A stretch of DNA of 64,000 bases from Homarus americanus (GCF_018991925.1 NW_024753828.1:5829339-5893338), one strand, 5' to 3'. Numbered from the stretch's first letter, positions 49,533-60,196 are shown. Program-made: numbers and translations. Notes: generated from the sequence alone by a model not told the origin.

Positions 49533-49673
49533 ATGGCAAGTTCAGACTCCGTTAACGGAGAAACGCCGCCGACCCGCGAGAGGGGAGACCGACGTCATCG
49601 CTTCACGTCGCGTCGTCGGGTGTACAAGTCGAGTGTATTAGAGGACTTGTATTTAAGTGCACTTGTACAGTAA
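49533..49673 (+). other. CpG-rich short open frame, possible coding exon
   Basis: An AG-ending pyrimidine tract (CATTTCCAG at 49494-49502) precedes ATGGCAAGTTCAG. The frame MASSDSVNGETPPTRERGDR to LSALVQ stops after 46 codons. Composition is hydrophilic and unlike the surrounding intergenic frames. No homologue is recognised. It could be a small exon, part of a promoter region, or chance. Confidence 0.25.
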
Positions 49674-49837
49674 TCCTATAAAAGTGATATTTTACGTAAA
49701 TGTTTGTGTCTAGAGTCACGTCCCATTGGCGTCGGTGGTACGCGACACGTCAAAAATATGGCCCAGATTCACATTTTCCATCCCATACCCAATTTTGAAT
49801 GTGTGTTTATTTAGTTTTTCTTTAAAGTACAGTACAG

Positions 49838-50760
49838 TATATTAATAACTTTAAGGTTCGTTTTCAAAACATAATGTCATTGTTTATTAATTATGATTCT
49901 TTACAAATGTTGTACTACTTTTTATACCTTTTTCTGCTTGTATGTTTCAATTCAGTTAATGAAACTTTTATTTACATAGTTTTGAAGAAGACTACAGTAC
50001 CTAGTACTTAGTTTAAATGTTTGCATATCAACAGTGCAGTACTTTATCTTAAGTAATATTTTCAGGTACTTTCTCCATCACTGCCTAAAGTGGACCTGAT
50101 GTGAACTAGAATGAAGTTGGCTGGAGATAAAGTGAACTGGACCTGCAGTGAAGTGGACCTGAAGTAGTCTGTGGTATTGTATTTCATATTGTTGTGGTAC
50201 TTTGAATGTTAGGAAAGTTCTACAGGCATTCCCCAGTTTATAAGAGTACCTGTACTGTGTTTTATAAAAACCTATAGTAAATCGAATCAATATTCCGATA
50301 TTCTCACAGTATAAAAGTCAAGATACTTTTCTACAATGAAAAAAGTTCCGCCCCCAAATTATGTAGTCTCCAAAAAGTATCGATAGATTTTTTAGCGGTA
50401 AAATTTGAAACGCTAGATTAAATACATTGATGTGATCCCCAGTGCATCAGCACGAGTTGGTACAGGTACACCCGGTCACTGTATCAGCAACGGCTATAGA
50501 CGGCGGGTAGCAAGAGAGGGAGTCATCCGTTGTGTGACATACAACTGTACGGTATATGCTTTTCTATAACAAGAAATCCATTAAGCTATATTAATGTATG
50601 TATCGTGCTGGGTAGAAGCAAGGCCCCAACCGAGGATTACAATAATATCAAAATATTCGTGAAACGGAAGAGTTTTGGAACGTCACAAGCGAGACCGAGA
50701 CGGACCTCGGAGCAGACGTTTCACCATTGTGTCGTTGTAACGGTTTCATTCGTACCGAGA
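49838..50760. repeat. Dispersed 0.9-kb repeat, copy 1
   Basis: It starts TATTAATAACTTTAAG and runs through CACTGCCTAAAGTGGACC, GGCTATAGACGGCGGGTAG and GGAAGAGTTTTGGAACGTCA to CGTACCGAG. A second copy at 53181-54060 is in the same orientation with the same order of landmarks and a few indels. No coding or LTR hallmarks (TG...CA ends) were found. Confidence 0.85.
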
Positions 50761-51102
50761 TGCACGATGTAGTTGTTGACGTCATTGAATTGAAACATCT
50801 TATTTAGCCAGAAAAATGCAGATACAGAGTGGATAGAAATAACAATATTAACATGGCTGAGCCAGTTGAGAACCTGAGCTGTCTTTGAGGCACCTGATAT
50901 ATACTATACATTTATCTCAAGGAAGTATTATGTAACATTTAGTATCATCTGGAATAGTACAATAGCATGGTAGTAATAAGTACATCTCATAATGTTACCA
51001 CGGTTATCACTTCAATATTTATTTATTTTATTATTTATTATTTTTGTTTTATTTATTTAATTATTAATTTATTTTTTTATTATTTTATTTTATTTATACA
51101 TA
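50761..51102. other. AT-rich spacer, nothing recognised
   Basis: The second half is an A/T-only stretch (ATTTATTTTATT words) immediately before the TA-flanked element. Confidence 0.6.
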
Positions 51103-51967
51103 CAGTGGGGTATGCTATAACGAACGTAATTGGTTCCAGAACCTCGTTCGTTATAGCATTCGTTCGTTATAGGATTAATCCGTTCCAGGCCCCCAAATAC
51201 AACCGCTTAACACTGAAAAAATTCTGTGGAAAATGTAAACAATACGGTACTTTATCTTACCTTAGTGTTATTCAGCATGCAGGTACCCCTAAACACTGGC
51301 ACATCACTATCACTTCCACTGGGAGTCTTGGCTTTAAGGTCCTCAAACAATTGTTTAGCCTTCTCACAAATTATAGCTTCACTAATGTTACCACCTGCCA
51401 TTTCTTTCTCCTTTATCCACACTAAGAGTAAATTTTCCATCTCTTCAATCACATTACACCTTGCTTTGCTAAGTCTAAAGATTCCCTTAGCCACTTGCAC
51501 AGTTTTTAACTCCTCTTTATTCTTCAAAATCGTACATATAGTCGATTTAGCCATCCCATATTCATCACTAAGTTTCGCAATGCTTCTTCCATTCTCACGT
51601 TTCTTTATAATTTCTTTCTTAGTTTCAAGGGTTATTAGCTTTCTCACTCGCTTTGGACGACTCATTGTTACAATTGTATACTTGTATAACAAAATAGTTA
51701 TACAAATAACGCGAATTTCCACATCAAAAGACGAAATTTCAACAATAACAGTGGTGCACTGGCTACACAATGAGACAAAGATGGCGCCTGACGCTCTTGT
51801 TGTGGGTCGCGGTACAACAATATTCATGCGCCAGGCGAAATAGTCCGGTATTCATCCGCGTTCGTTGTAGGAGTTGCGTTCGTTATAGCATTCTCAATTT
51901 TATAGGTAAAACCGTTCGTTATAGGAATATTCGTAGTAGGATCCGTTCGTTATAGCATACCCCACTG
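51103..51967 (-). mobile_element. Tigger-type element with near-perfect ends and an HTH ORF
   Basis: CAGTGGGGTATGCTATAACG and its exact inverse at the right end are flanked by TA, followed by subterminal repeats of CGTTCGTTATAG-type words on both sides. The element is 865 bp. The ends match more closely than in the other elements of this window, suggesting it is among the youngest. Confidence 0.93.
51252..51665 (-). CDS. 137-residue CENP-B-type HTH protein fragment (Tigger transposase N-terminus)
   Basis: The frame starts MSRPKRVRKLITLETKKE, with IIKKRENGRSIAKLSDEYG and MAKSTICTILKNKEELK forming the first psq/CENP-B helix-turn-helix. KARCNVIEEMENLLLVWIKE is the start of the second (HTH_CenpB) module, truncated near residue 120. 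The DDE domain is absent and the stop is natural to the deletion. The frame can be extended upstream to 51827, but MSRPKR is the family-like start. It could bind its own element ends without cutting. Confidence 0.8.
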   Translation of the reverse strand: MSRPKRVRKLITLETKKEIIKKRENGRSIAKLSDEYGMAKSTICTILKNKEELKTVQVAKGIFRLSKARCNVIEEMENLLLVWIKEKEMAGGNISEAIICEKAKQLFEDLKAKTPSGSDSDVPVFRGTCMLNNTKVR

Positions 51968-53180
<1,213 letters not shown>

Positions 53181-54060
53181 TATATTAATAACTTTAAGCT
53201 TCGTTTTCAAAACATAATTTCATTGTTTATTAATTAAGATACTCTACAAATAGTGTGCTGCTTTTTATACCTTTTTCTGCTTGTATGTTTCAGTTAAGTT
53301 AATTAAACTTTTATTTGCATAGTTTTGAAGAAGACTACTTTGTATAAGTTTTAATGTTTGCTTTTCAACAGTGCAGTGCTTTATCTTAAGTAATATTTTC
53401 AGGCACTTTCTCCATCACTGCCTAAAGTGGACCCGATGTCAGCTAGAATGAAGTTGGCTGGACATAAAGTTAACTGGACTAGAAGTGGACAGGACCTGAA
53501 GCTAACTGGACCTCAAGTAGTCTGTGGTATTGTATTTAATATTGTTGTGGTACTTTGAATGTTAGGAAAGTTCTACGGGCATTCCCCAGTTTATAAGAGT
53601 ATTATGCCTTAAAAACCGATAGTAAATTGAATCAATATTCCTATAGACTCGCCAAGATACTTTTCTACAATGAGAAAAGTTCCCCCCAAATTATGTAGTC
53701 TCCAAAAAGTATCGATAGATTTGCTAGCGGTAAAATTTGAAACGCTAGACGAAATACATCGATGCGATGTCCAGTGCACGAGCATAAGTTGGTACGCCCG
53801 CTCACTATATCGGCAACGGCTATAGACGGCGGGTAGCGAGGGAGTCGTCCCTGTGTGACATACAACTGTATATGCTTTACTATAACAGGAAATCCATTAA
53901 GCTATATTAATGTATGTATTGTGCTGGGTAGAAGGATTAAAATAATATCAAAATATATATTAAACGGAAGAGTTTTGGAACGTCACGAGCGAGACCTAGA
54001 CGGACCTCGGGGTGCACATTTCACCGTCGTGTCGTCGTGACGGTTTCGTTCGTACCGAGT
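53181..54060. repeat. Dispersed 0.9-kb repeat, copy 2
   Basis: Direct-orientation partner of 49838-50760. It begins exactly at the TA target of the MITE ending at 53180. Differences include several substitutions and short deletions, so the duplication is not recent. Confidence 0.85.
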
Positions 54061-54955
54061 CGGACGACGAAACTCTCACTTTTACTCTTGCCAGCCATTT
54101 TAAAGGGAATTACAAACGAAAATTTTGTCGGTACACTGCGCAATCACTAGCGTCGGGACTCGAAAATACGTAATTTGGCCAAATTTTGGTACGACCGCGG
54201 CGGTCGCACGTCCGGGCGGTCGTAAGTCGAGTGTGTCGTAATTTGAGGAGTATCCGTATAACTTAATGGCCTTTAACCCTTAAGTCCCGGGTTAGGGTGC
54301 TGCCGGCAGTACCCCTCCCCTCCCTGCGGGGATAAATCGAGAATTTTTGTTTCCATAAATAATAATAAATAAATAAATGGTGGGAATATAGGCGGGGCCT
54401 GAGGTTTAACGGTACAGTCGGCCCTTAACATACGCGGGGGTTAGGTAACAGATACCCGTGAATGTTAAAAATCTGTGTACTTTTGCTGCCTTATTTACCG
54501 TATATACCTGTGTGTAGTAAGAGTTTTTAAGATCAAATTATTTGGCAAAAAATTAGGGGTCGACCTCTAAACGGGTAATAGTTTCGTTGGGTTGAAAAAT
54601 ATGTACCAGTAAACAATGGAAACGTCGCACCACCAGCTGTGAGTGTCGGTACAGTTGCCGGGGCAGATCTCTCGCGTCGTCATAGCAAGCCCAAAGTCGC
54701 CAAATCCACGGTATGGTAGCACAGGACGATGTAAAACATAAAGCATTTATTTTTTAAAGTTTATTTATAGATACATAATTTTATGTTCATTACATTTGAA
54801 ACATCAATCTTTGCTAATTAAATTTGAAACAAAAGAAAACTACAATACTGTATTTCTAAATACCGGGTATTTTCATGAAAATATTACATCACAAGTATAT
54901 TTTACCTTAACTGTGACTGAATGAATATATTCTCATAAATAAATATGTAAAGGTA
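54061..54955. other. Intergenic stretch with repeat ends
   Basis: It contains the TTAA-bordered repeat (54273-54350), a CpG-rich TCGTAAGTCGAGTGTGTCG segment near 54220, and a lone Tigger-like end CAGTCGGCCCTTAACATACG at 54416 after TA, whose partner was not found. Confidence 0.5.
54273..54350. repeat. TTAA-bordered repeat end, related to 4535-4612
   Basis: It begins TTAACCCTTAAGTCCCGGG, then GTTAGGGTGCTGCCGG and GATAAATCGA in the same order as the copy in USP intron 2. Confidence 0.45.
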
Positions 54956-56104
54956 CAGTAATACCCCGATTTACGCGGTTTCGCTTTATGCGATTCTACA
55001 TTTACGCGGTACCTAGCCAGAACCGGAATTTCATTTTAAGCGATGCATCTACTCATATACGCGGGTGAAGTATAATTTTTTATTTAGCTCATAAAATTCA
55101 TGCAAATTATCCGGCCAGAATATAATTTACATTGCTGGAATTCTTACAATATGATGATCATTTTGAATATAAACATCATGGATTTTGCATTAGACATAGA
55201 AATTTTAGATGTAATTTAATAATTTGGTTTACACAAAGCAAATATTTTATCTTTTGTGCAAAATATATGACATTTATATTCAAAATATTCCTGGTCTTAC
55301 AAGGAATCCAGCAATGTCAATTATATTATCCTAACTTTAGTCTGAGGTATTATTTATTACTAAGAAGGTAAATATTCTGGTTTCTCCCACACATTTCTCT
55401 GGTAGGGAGGGACCGACCGACCATCTGGCGAGGTTGGAAGAGGGGGGGGAGGCAAGGTGGGGTACTTTGATTGACAGATAGTGTGTGAAGAATATATATT
55501 TTTTTAATTAACTGAAGATATTTGTTTTAGCTCTTAAAATTCATACAAATTACCCGGCCAGAATATAATTTACATTGCTGGAATTCTTACAATTTGATGA
55601 TCATTTTGAATATAAACATCATAGATTTTGCATTAGACATACAAATTTTAGATCTAATGTTTACTCTGAATAAATATGTTATCTTTTGTGCAAAATATAT
55701 GACATTTATATTCAAAATATTCCTGGTCTTACAAGGAATCCAGCAATGTCAATTATATTATCCTAACTTTAGTTTGAGGTATTATTTATTAAAATCTTGT
55801 GGTTTTCCCCCCAAAATTTCTCAGAGAGGGAGTTGAGTCCATTATTTGAATGGATATTAACTTGGCGACTGTATTTCTCTATTTCTCTTAAGTATTAATT
55901 TTGTGCATGTACCATCATAAAATTAAGATGTTATTTTTACTAGAACATAGGTATTGTGTCGGAAAAAGTGGAGTTTGGGGGTCGGCAAGTCTCTATTGGA
56001 ATTAATCCCACATGTCCTGTTGTTCACTTTACGGGTTTTCACTTTCCGTGGTACCTTGTGGGTTCAATTGACAATTGACCGCGTACGTAATCGGGGTACT
56101 ACTG
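54956..56104 (+). mobile_element. Tigger-type element, family 1, copy B with duplicated core
   Basis: The ends CAGTAATACCCCGATTTACG and, reversed, CAGTAGTACCCCGATTACGT are flanked by TA. The 200-bp ends match copies A and C. The core from AAAATTCATGCAAATTA to TATTATTTATTA appears twice (about 55080-55375 and 55537-55795) separated by a unique GC-rich spacer. The repeated short frames inside are by-products of the repeat. Confidence 0.88.
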
Positions 56105-56439
56105 TATACAGCATATATAATAAAATTTCATTTGCTTTTCATTTAGTGTTTAATTTTCTTTGCTTAAAGGACTGTACAGGTAGTCATTTTCTGTTAAACT
56201 TATACAGCAAATATAACCATCAGTTTTCCGTCATTTTCGAAAATCCCGCACTCCTCAGGTCCCGAGGTTGCCGGATTTTTGATAGTCAACCTGTATAAGT
56301 AACCATTTCAACAACTTGGTTTAATACTTGCTTTAATTCAACTTGTATTGTTTTTGAAACGAGTACCTCCCTATGTAGGAATCAATGAGTACGTATAACA
56401 TTAGTATTTTGCTGTTGTACGAGCGATACAAAACCTTAA
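56105..56439. other. Repeat-derived spacer with a lone Tigger-type end
   Basis: Reading leftward from 56296, ACAGGTTGACTATCAAAAAT then CCGGCAACCTC looks like a Tigger terminus followed by TA; the partner end was not found. Confidence 0.45.
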
Positions 56440-57949
56440 ATACAGCCTACCGTAGATGGTGCCCCATCAGTACATATTCCAACACATGACTTCCATGATC
56501 AATTCCATTTTTCGAGGTAGGCAGATAAAATGTCAAAGATATCTTGACCTCTTGTATTGAGTGACATTTCTTTGCAACAAAAGAACTGATTTATGATTTG
56601 GTTTCCATCAATAAAGTGAATGAATGTAAGTAATTGTGCTTTGTTGCTTATGTCAGTAGATTCATCAACTTGTAAAGCAAATTTTGAGTTCGTTCTGTAC
56701 ATTTTCCTCTATATCAGCAGATAAATACATTATTCTCCTATGGATTGTATTATTTGGGAGGAGAATTTTGCTTATTTCTTGTTCGGCTTCATCACCTAAC
56801 ATGGTTTTAACCATCTTTCTACAGGCGGGCAAGATAACCGACTCGGCTAAAGTATGCGATTTTGTTTGTAGTGCAATCATTTCGGCTATCTCAATAGAAG
56901 TGACTTGAGCCTTTTCAGAAACGGTAAACTTTTTCCGAAAATAGTTTCTTTGCTCGGATTGCTGTTCTAACAGTCTTTGGAAATAATTCAGATCTTTATC
57001 TTGAAGATGTGAGTGTTTAGTTATAAAATGTCTCTCTAACTTGCTGGGTACCATGCCTTCATTAAACATCCTTTCACCACAAACAACACACAGTGGGAGA
57101 GGTTGATCCTCGTTTCAAGTCCAATGAAACCCGAACTTTAAATAGCTATCCCAATATCGACGATTGGGTCTAGCTTTCGCCTTATTGTCACTAGGCTTAG
57201 TTGCTTTTGATGAACGTTCACTTTCAGGTTCACAATCGTCACTGTTTTGTTTCCTCTTAATAAACTTATCCATTTTATGGGTAATTTAGTCAATATGAAT
57301 TGAATCGCACAAAGAGCACAGCTTGCTAACAAAGCCAAGTATCAAACCGAGACAAGTGACATTTAATAACTTAACGGTCCGCAAACGTGAAGATATTTTC
57401 GGAATCTTTTGTTCGGTTTCATTTATTTTAGCTCGAGAGCCTTTCAAAATCAATTGAAAAGATGAAAATTTCTACTACTACGAATGAAACAAATTAAAAT
57501 ACTGTATAGTTATGGTCCTGATCCGCTGCAATACGTGAGGACGTGTTAAAACATTTTGTTCAACACCGTATATTTTCGCTCAATAGTTTTTCTCAGAATC
57601 CATTATTGAAATTAAAACTTCTGCTACGACTGAAATAAACTGAAACATAGTTATGCTTTGAATGTGTCTATAAGACGTAAATTACGAGGATAAATTGATG
57701 TGAATTTAGTTCTTATCCTTATGAAATTTAAGACTCAAACTTTATTAACACTGTCGTAACATAATTAGCCTAAATGAATTGAATGACACAAACCACCTCT
57801 CATTCTTAGTTTAGTTGTTTGCCACTTTGACAGTTATACTGTATATGAACTTTATTACAAATATCAGTATTTTTCACATTTTGAAATATAATCTTGCTCT
57901 TTCGCGGCGCACCCAATTACATCTTGCGGCACACGGCTTGGGAACCATG
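56440..57949 (-). mobile_element. Broken hAT transposon of the ZBED/SCAND3-like group
   Basis: The 5' terminus (right side) reads CATGGTTCCCAAGCCGTGTG then CCGCAAGATG, a hAT end of this group. The minus-strand frame starts MDKFIKRKQNSDD at 57273, has YWDSYLKFGFHW, a stop, then the BED finger C-x2-C (CVVCGERMF) with HFITKH, and continues to about 56690. After a frameshift come FALQVDESTDIS (first catalytic Asp) and GICTDGAPSTVG (second Asp), with another stop between. The sequence ends there, so the third acidic residue, dimerisation domain and left terminus are missing. Non-functional. Confidence 0.88.
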
Positions 57950-57962
57950 CCCTAAGGTGATA

Positions 57963-58260
57963 CAGTAATATCTCTGTTAGCTGGAATCCCTCAATCTTGG
58001 AACTCTCAGATAGCCGAAATTGAAATTTTCTTGGGAAAAATCGTTTCCAAAGCCGGAAATTTCCAGCTTTTGGAACGATTTTCCCAATACCCAGAAAATT
58101 GTGGGATTAGGGGATTTTTTTGTTCCTGGTTTGAGAGATGAAAATCAGGCACATTTTTTGGAAATTCCGAGAACATTTTACGTTATCCGGAAAATTCCGG
58201 GGACGAGGGATTTTTTCCGGCTTTGAGAGACGACGTAATGGGCAATTTTTTTATTTACCC
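57963..58260. mobile_element. Tigger-type terminus, one end only
   Basis: After TA, CAGTAATATCTCTGTTAGCT opens a run of repetitive TTTCCGG/GGAAATTCC words. It ends without an inverse partner just before the aldehyde dehydrogenase fragment. Confidence 0.5.
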
Positions 58261-58272
58261 TGGTAATTCCAG

Positions 58273-58808
58273 ATCTTTTGGCCTGTACAAGTGATCCTCA
58301 AGTTCAGCAGCACGGATGAGGTGATGAAACGCTCCAACAACACAGAGTATGGCCTGGCTTCTGGTATTATCACCACCAACATTAACAAGGCCCAGGCTGT
58401 TCAGGCCGTATCAGTTTGGTAAGATTATTATTTTGTTTATGGTTACAGTATATTATATAAATATTCTATTGTCAATGTCTACTTGATGTTCCATAGTGCA
58501 TTAGGCTCATGTCCATTTGACCTCTCCTATAAACTATTACAGATTACAGAAATTCAAAATTATGCTACACACAACCTGCCATTATCTCGCCTCTCAATTT
58601 TTTTAATTATTGCTCACAGACATTCTTTATCAACATGATCTTCTACCATGTTACAAGAGCTGTCATAGTTGCTAGAAGGAATGAGAGAAGGACAGTGTTT
58701 TAATTACCATGATGTTGTTTCAGGGTCAACTGCTATGATGTGTGTCTCCCACAAACACCATTTGGAGGATACAAACAATCTGATCATGGACGGGAACTGC
58801 GAGTATAG
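58273..58808 (+). pseudogene. Aldehyde dehydrogenase (ALDH1/ALDH2-type) C-terminal fragment, two exons
   Basis: Exon 58273-58418 reads IFWPVQVILKFSSTDEV to NNTEYGLASGIITTNINK. Exon 58724-58808 reads VNCYDVCLPQTPFGGYK then QSDHGREL before TAG. They are joined in phase by a GT-AG intron of 305 bp. This is the C-terminal part of an NAD-dependent ALDH that follows the catalytic Cys. Three invariant glycines are replaced (IFGP to IFWP, QAG to QAV, QSG to QSD), and a two-base loss after REL moves GEY out of frame. Catalytic Cys and Glu exons are absent from the window. It was copied as DNA, not via mRNA, because the intron remains. A working paralogue presumably exists elsewhere. Confidence 0.85.
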
Positions 58809-58952
58809 CGAATTACAGTCGTGTACAGTACTTGCGCTTTCTTGATTAAAAACACCTGAGAACTATACTTTTGGCTTATCTGGGAAATTTTGGTTTATAA
58901 TCAACACCAAAAATTGTGCGTTATCTGATACCGTATTTATTGTTTTGTAATA

Positions 58953-59018
58953 CAGCGGTCCCTCGGTTAACGAACACAATTCGTTCCAAAAGGTCATTCG
59001 TTAACAGAAAATTTGGTT
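58953..59018. mobile_element. Tigger-type terminus abutting the NUMT
   Basis: After TA, CAGCGGTCCCTCGGTTAACG then AACACAATTCGTTCC and GTCATTCGTTAAC resemble the ends of the element at 52348-53180. The sequence changes into mitochondrial ND4 at about 59020, and no inverse partner was found beyond 63705. Confidence 0.6.
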
Positions 59019-59019
59019 A

Positions 59020-59382
59020 GGAAGTCGAAGATTATTGGTAAATAAAGGTTTATTAAATTTTATACCTAGTTTAGGATTATGGTGATTTTTGTTAAGAAAT
59101 GGTAATATAGCAGCTCCTACTATTAATTTATTGGGAGAAATTAGACTAATTTTAAGTGTAGTTAGGCAAAGAAAGATTAGAATATTTTGAATTGCTTTAC
59201 TATCTTTTTTTAGGGCTGCATACACTTTATACATATATTCAATAAGCCAGCATGGGTTGTTTTTCAATTCATTGTTTTCTTGTTGTTCAGGAAATGTTTC
59301 TGAATACTTAGTATTGATGCTACATTGGTTGCCTTTAAATGTTCTTATTGTAAAAACAGTTATAATCTTACCAAGATTTTAG
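59020..59382 (+). pseudogene. ND4: NUMT ND4, C-terminal third
   Basis: With the invertebrate mitochondrial code (TGA Trp, AGA Ser, ATA Met) the frame reads SRSLLVNKGLLNFMPSLGLW, NMAAPTINLLGEISL, LLSFFSAAYTLYMYS and LHWLPLNVLIVK, ending TAG at 59380-59382. It is open in that code over about 115 codons but not in the nuclear code. The 5' part is lost at the junction with the Tigger-type terminus. Confidence 0.9.
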
Positions 59383-59445
59383 TTTAAATAGTTAATAAAA
59401 ACGTTGGTTTGTGGTGCCAAAATTATAAGTTATTTATTTTAAACC
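59382..59445 (+). pseudogene. trnH: NUMT trnH (GTG)
   Basis: Acceptor arms GTTTAAA and TTTAAAC pair perfectly. The anticodon loop is TTGTGGT with GTG. It starts directly at the ND4 stop, as in the ancestral order ND4-trnH-ND5. Confidence 0.85.
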
Positions 59446-59489
59446 GTGATTTGATATAGGTACCGTATACAGTATACTAAATAATAATA

Positions 59490-59882
59490 ATAATAATTAA
59501 CGGTTTATTGAAAGAGCATGACAGTCGAAAGGCTGAAAATATACAATTACATAATTGGGGAATGGGTCTCTTGATTTACAAATGATGTACAAGTAACATA
59601 TGTGATACAAATATGATATATAATAATTAGGTGTTGATAATTTTTACAATGGTTGGGACTGGGCTGTTCTTGTAGCAATCGGTTCGTGCTCGTATGGGCT
59701 GGATGCGGTTGGGCAGGTGTGTGGCCACGTGGCCAGGACAGCAGCTTGGGGCAATGTAGGTGTGCTCCGTCCTTCAGGTTAGATCCAGCCATAGTCAGTA
59801 TTGCTGTGTTTTTGTGCTTTTCCTTCGAGTTAAAATTGCCACTTTTGTATATGACTCGTGGGTTGATCGTCAATACTCGTAG
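59490..59882 (-). mobile_element. Probable 5'-truncated retroelement between trnH and ATP6
   Basis: On the minus strand a GC-richer body (CCACGTGGCCACACACCTGC) leads to a TTTCAATAAACCG polyadenylation-like signal and a TTATTATTATTATT simple tail at about 59480-59500. The other end stops abruptly inside ATP6 at 59882. That is the structure of a truncated non-LTR insertion. No protein motif or target duplication was identified. Confidence 0.4.
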
Positions 59883-59979
59883 GGAATAAAAAGTAACCCA
59901 ACAAAAGTTGATAATCAATTAATTGATATGAGAAGATTCTTGAAGAAGGTTCAAAAATAGAAAATAGTGTTGTTATCAT
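59883..59979 (-). pseudogene. ATP6: NUMT ATP6, 5' part
   Basis: ATG ATA starts at 59979 overlapping the ATP8 stop. MMTTLFSIFEPS is followed after an indel by LNWLSTFVGLLFIP, typical of the arthropod ATP6 N-terminus. It is cut at 59883. Confidence 0.85.
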
Positions 59980-60132
59980 TTTCAGGTTTTTTGTTTTTAA
60001 GTTTTTAATTCAATTGAAGGAGATATTTTAGGTGGAGATTTGATAAAATAGTTTATAATAAAAAATAAAAGAAAGCCAATAAGGAATATAAAAAGATAGA
60101 TTTAATCATAAAAGGGGTGCTATTTGAGGCAT
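59976..60132 (-). pseudogene. ATP8: NUMT ATP8
   Basis: MPQMAPLLWLNLSF starts at 60132, then after a one-base shift NYFIKSPPKMSPSIELK and W-K-W at the end. The usual seven-base-or-shorter overlap with ATP6 is kept. Confidence 0.85.
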
Positions 60133-60133
60133 C

Positions 60134-60196
60134 AAAAAGTATTCCAATGGAATTACTTGAGCTTGACAAGCTCATATTATTATTAAGTAACTTTTT
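60134..60196 (-). pseudogene. trnD: NUMT trnD (GTC)
   Basis: Acceptor arms AAAAAGT and ACTTTTT. The anticodon arm GAGCT-TGTCAAG-CTC carries GTC. It lies between trnK and ATP8 as expected. Confidence 0.85.

Larger units (their letters stand above)
46658..49837. other. Intergenic stretch with scattered CCTAACC patches
   Basis: CCTAACCTAACC patches occur near 47307, 47670, 48505 and 49118, each next to phrases like TATTGGAAAAAC or GGAAAA that recur nearby (47522, 49092 and 18548), so they belong to a dispersed repeat. A donor-like GGTAAGAC follows a non-AT-rich segment at 46770. CpG is visibly higher from 48150 to 49760. No gene was recognised. Confidence 0.45.

Noticed and set aside
51226..51843. 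205-residue + strand open frame
   Set aside because: It is antisense to the Tigger HTH coding region, which has the recognisable domain on the minus strand.
55132..55836. Two similar 79-80-residue frames, repeated again at 61000-61245
   Set aside because: Similarity comes from the repeated DNA core of the family 1 elements. No domain is recognised and the frames include element-specific stops.
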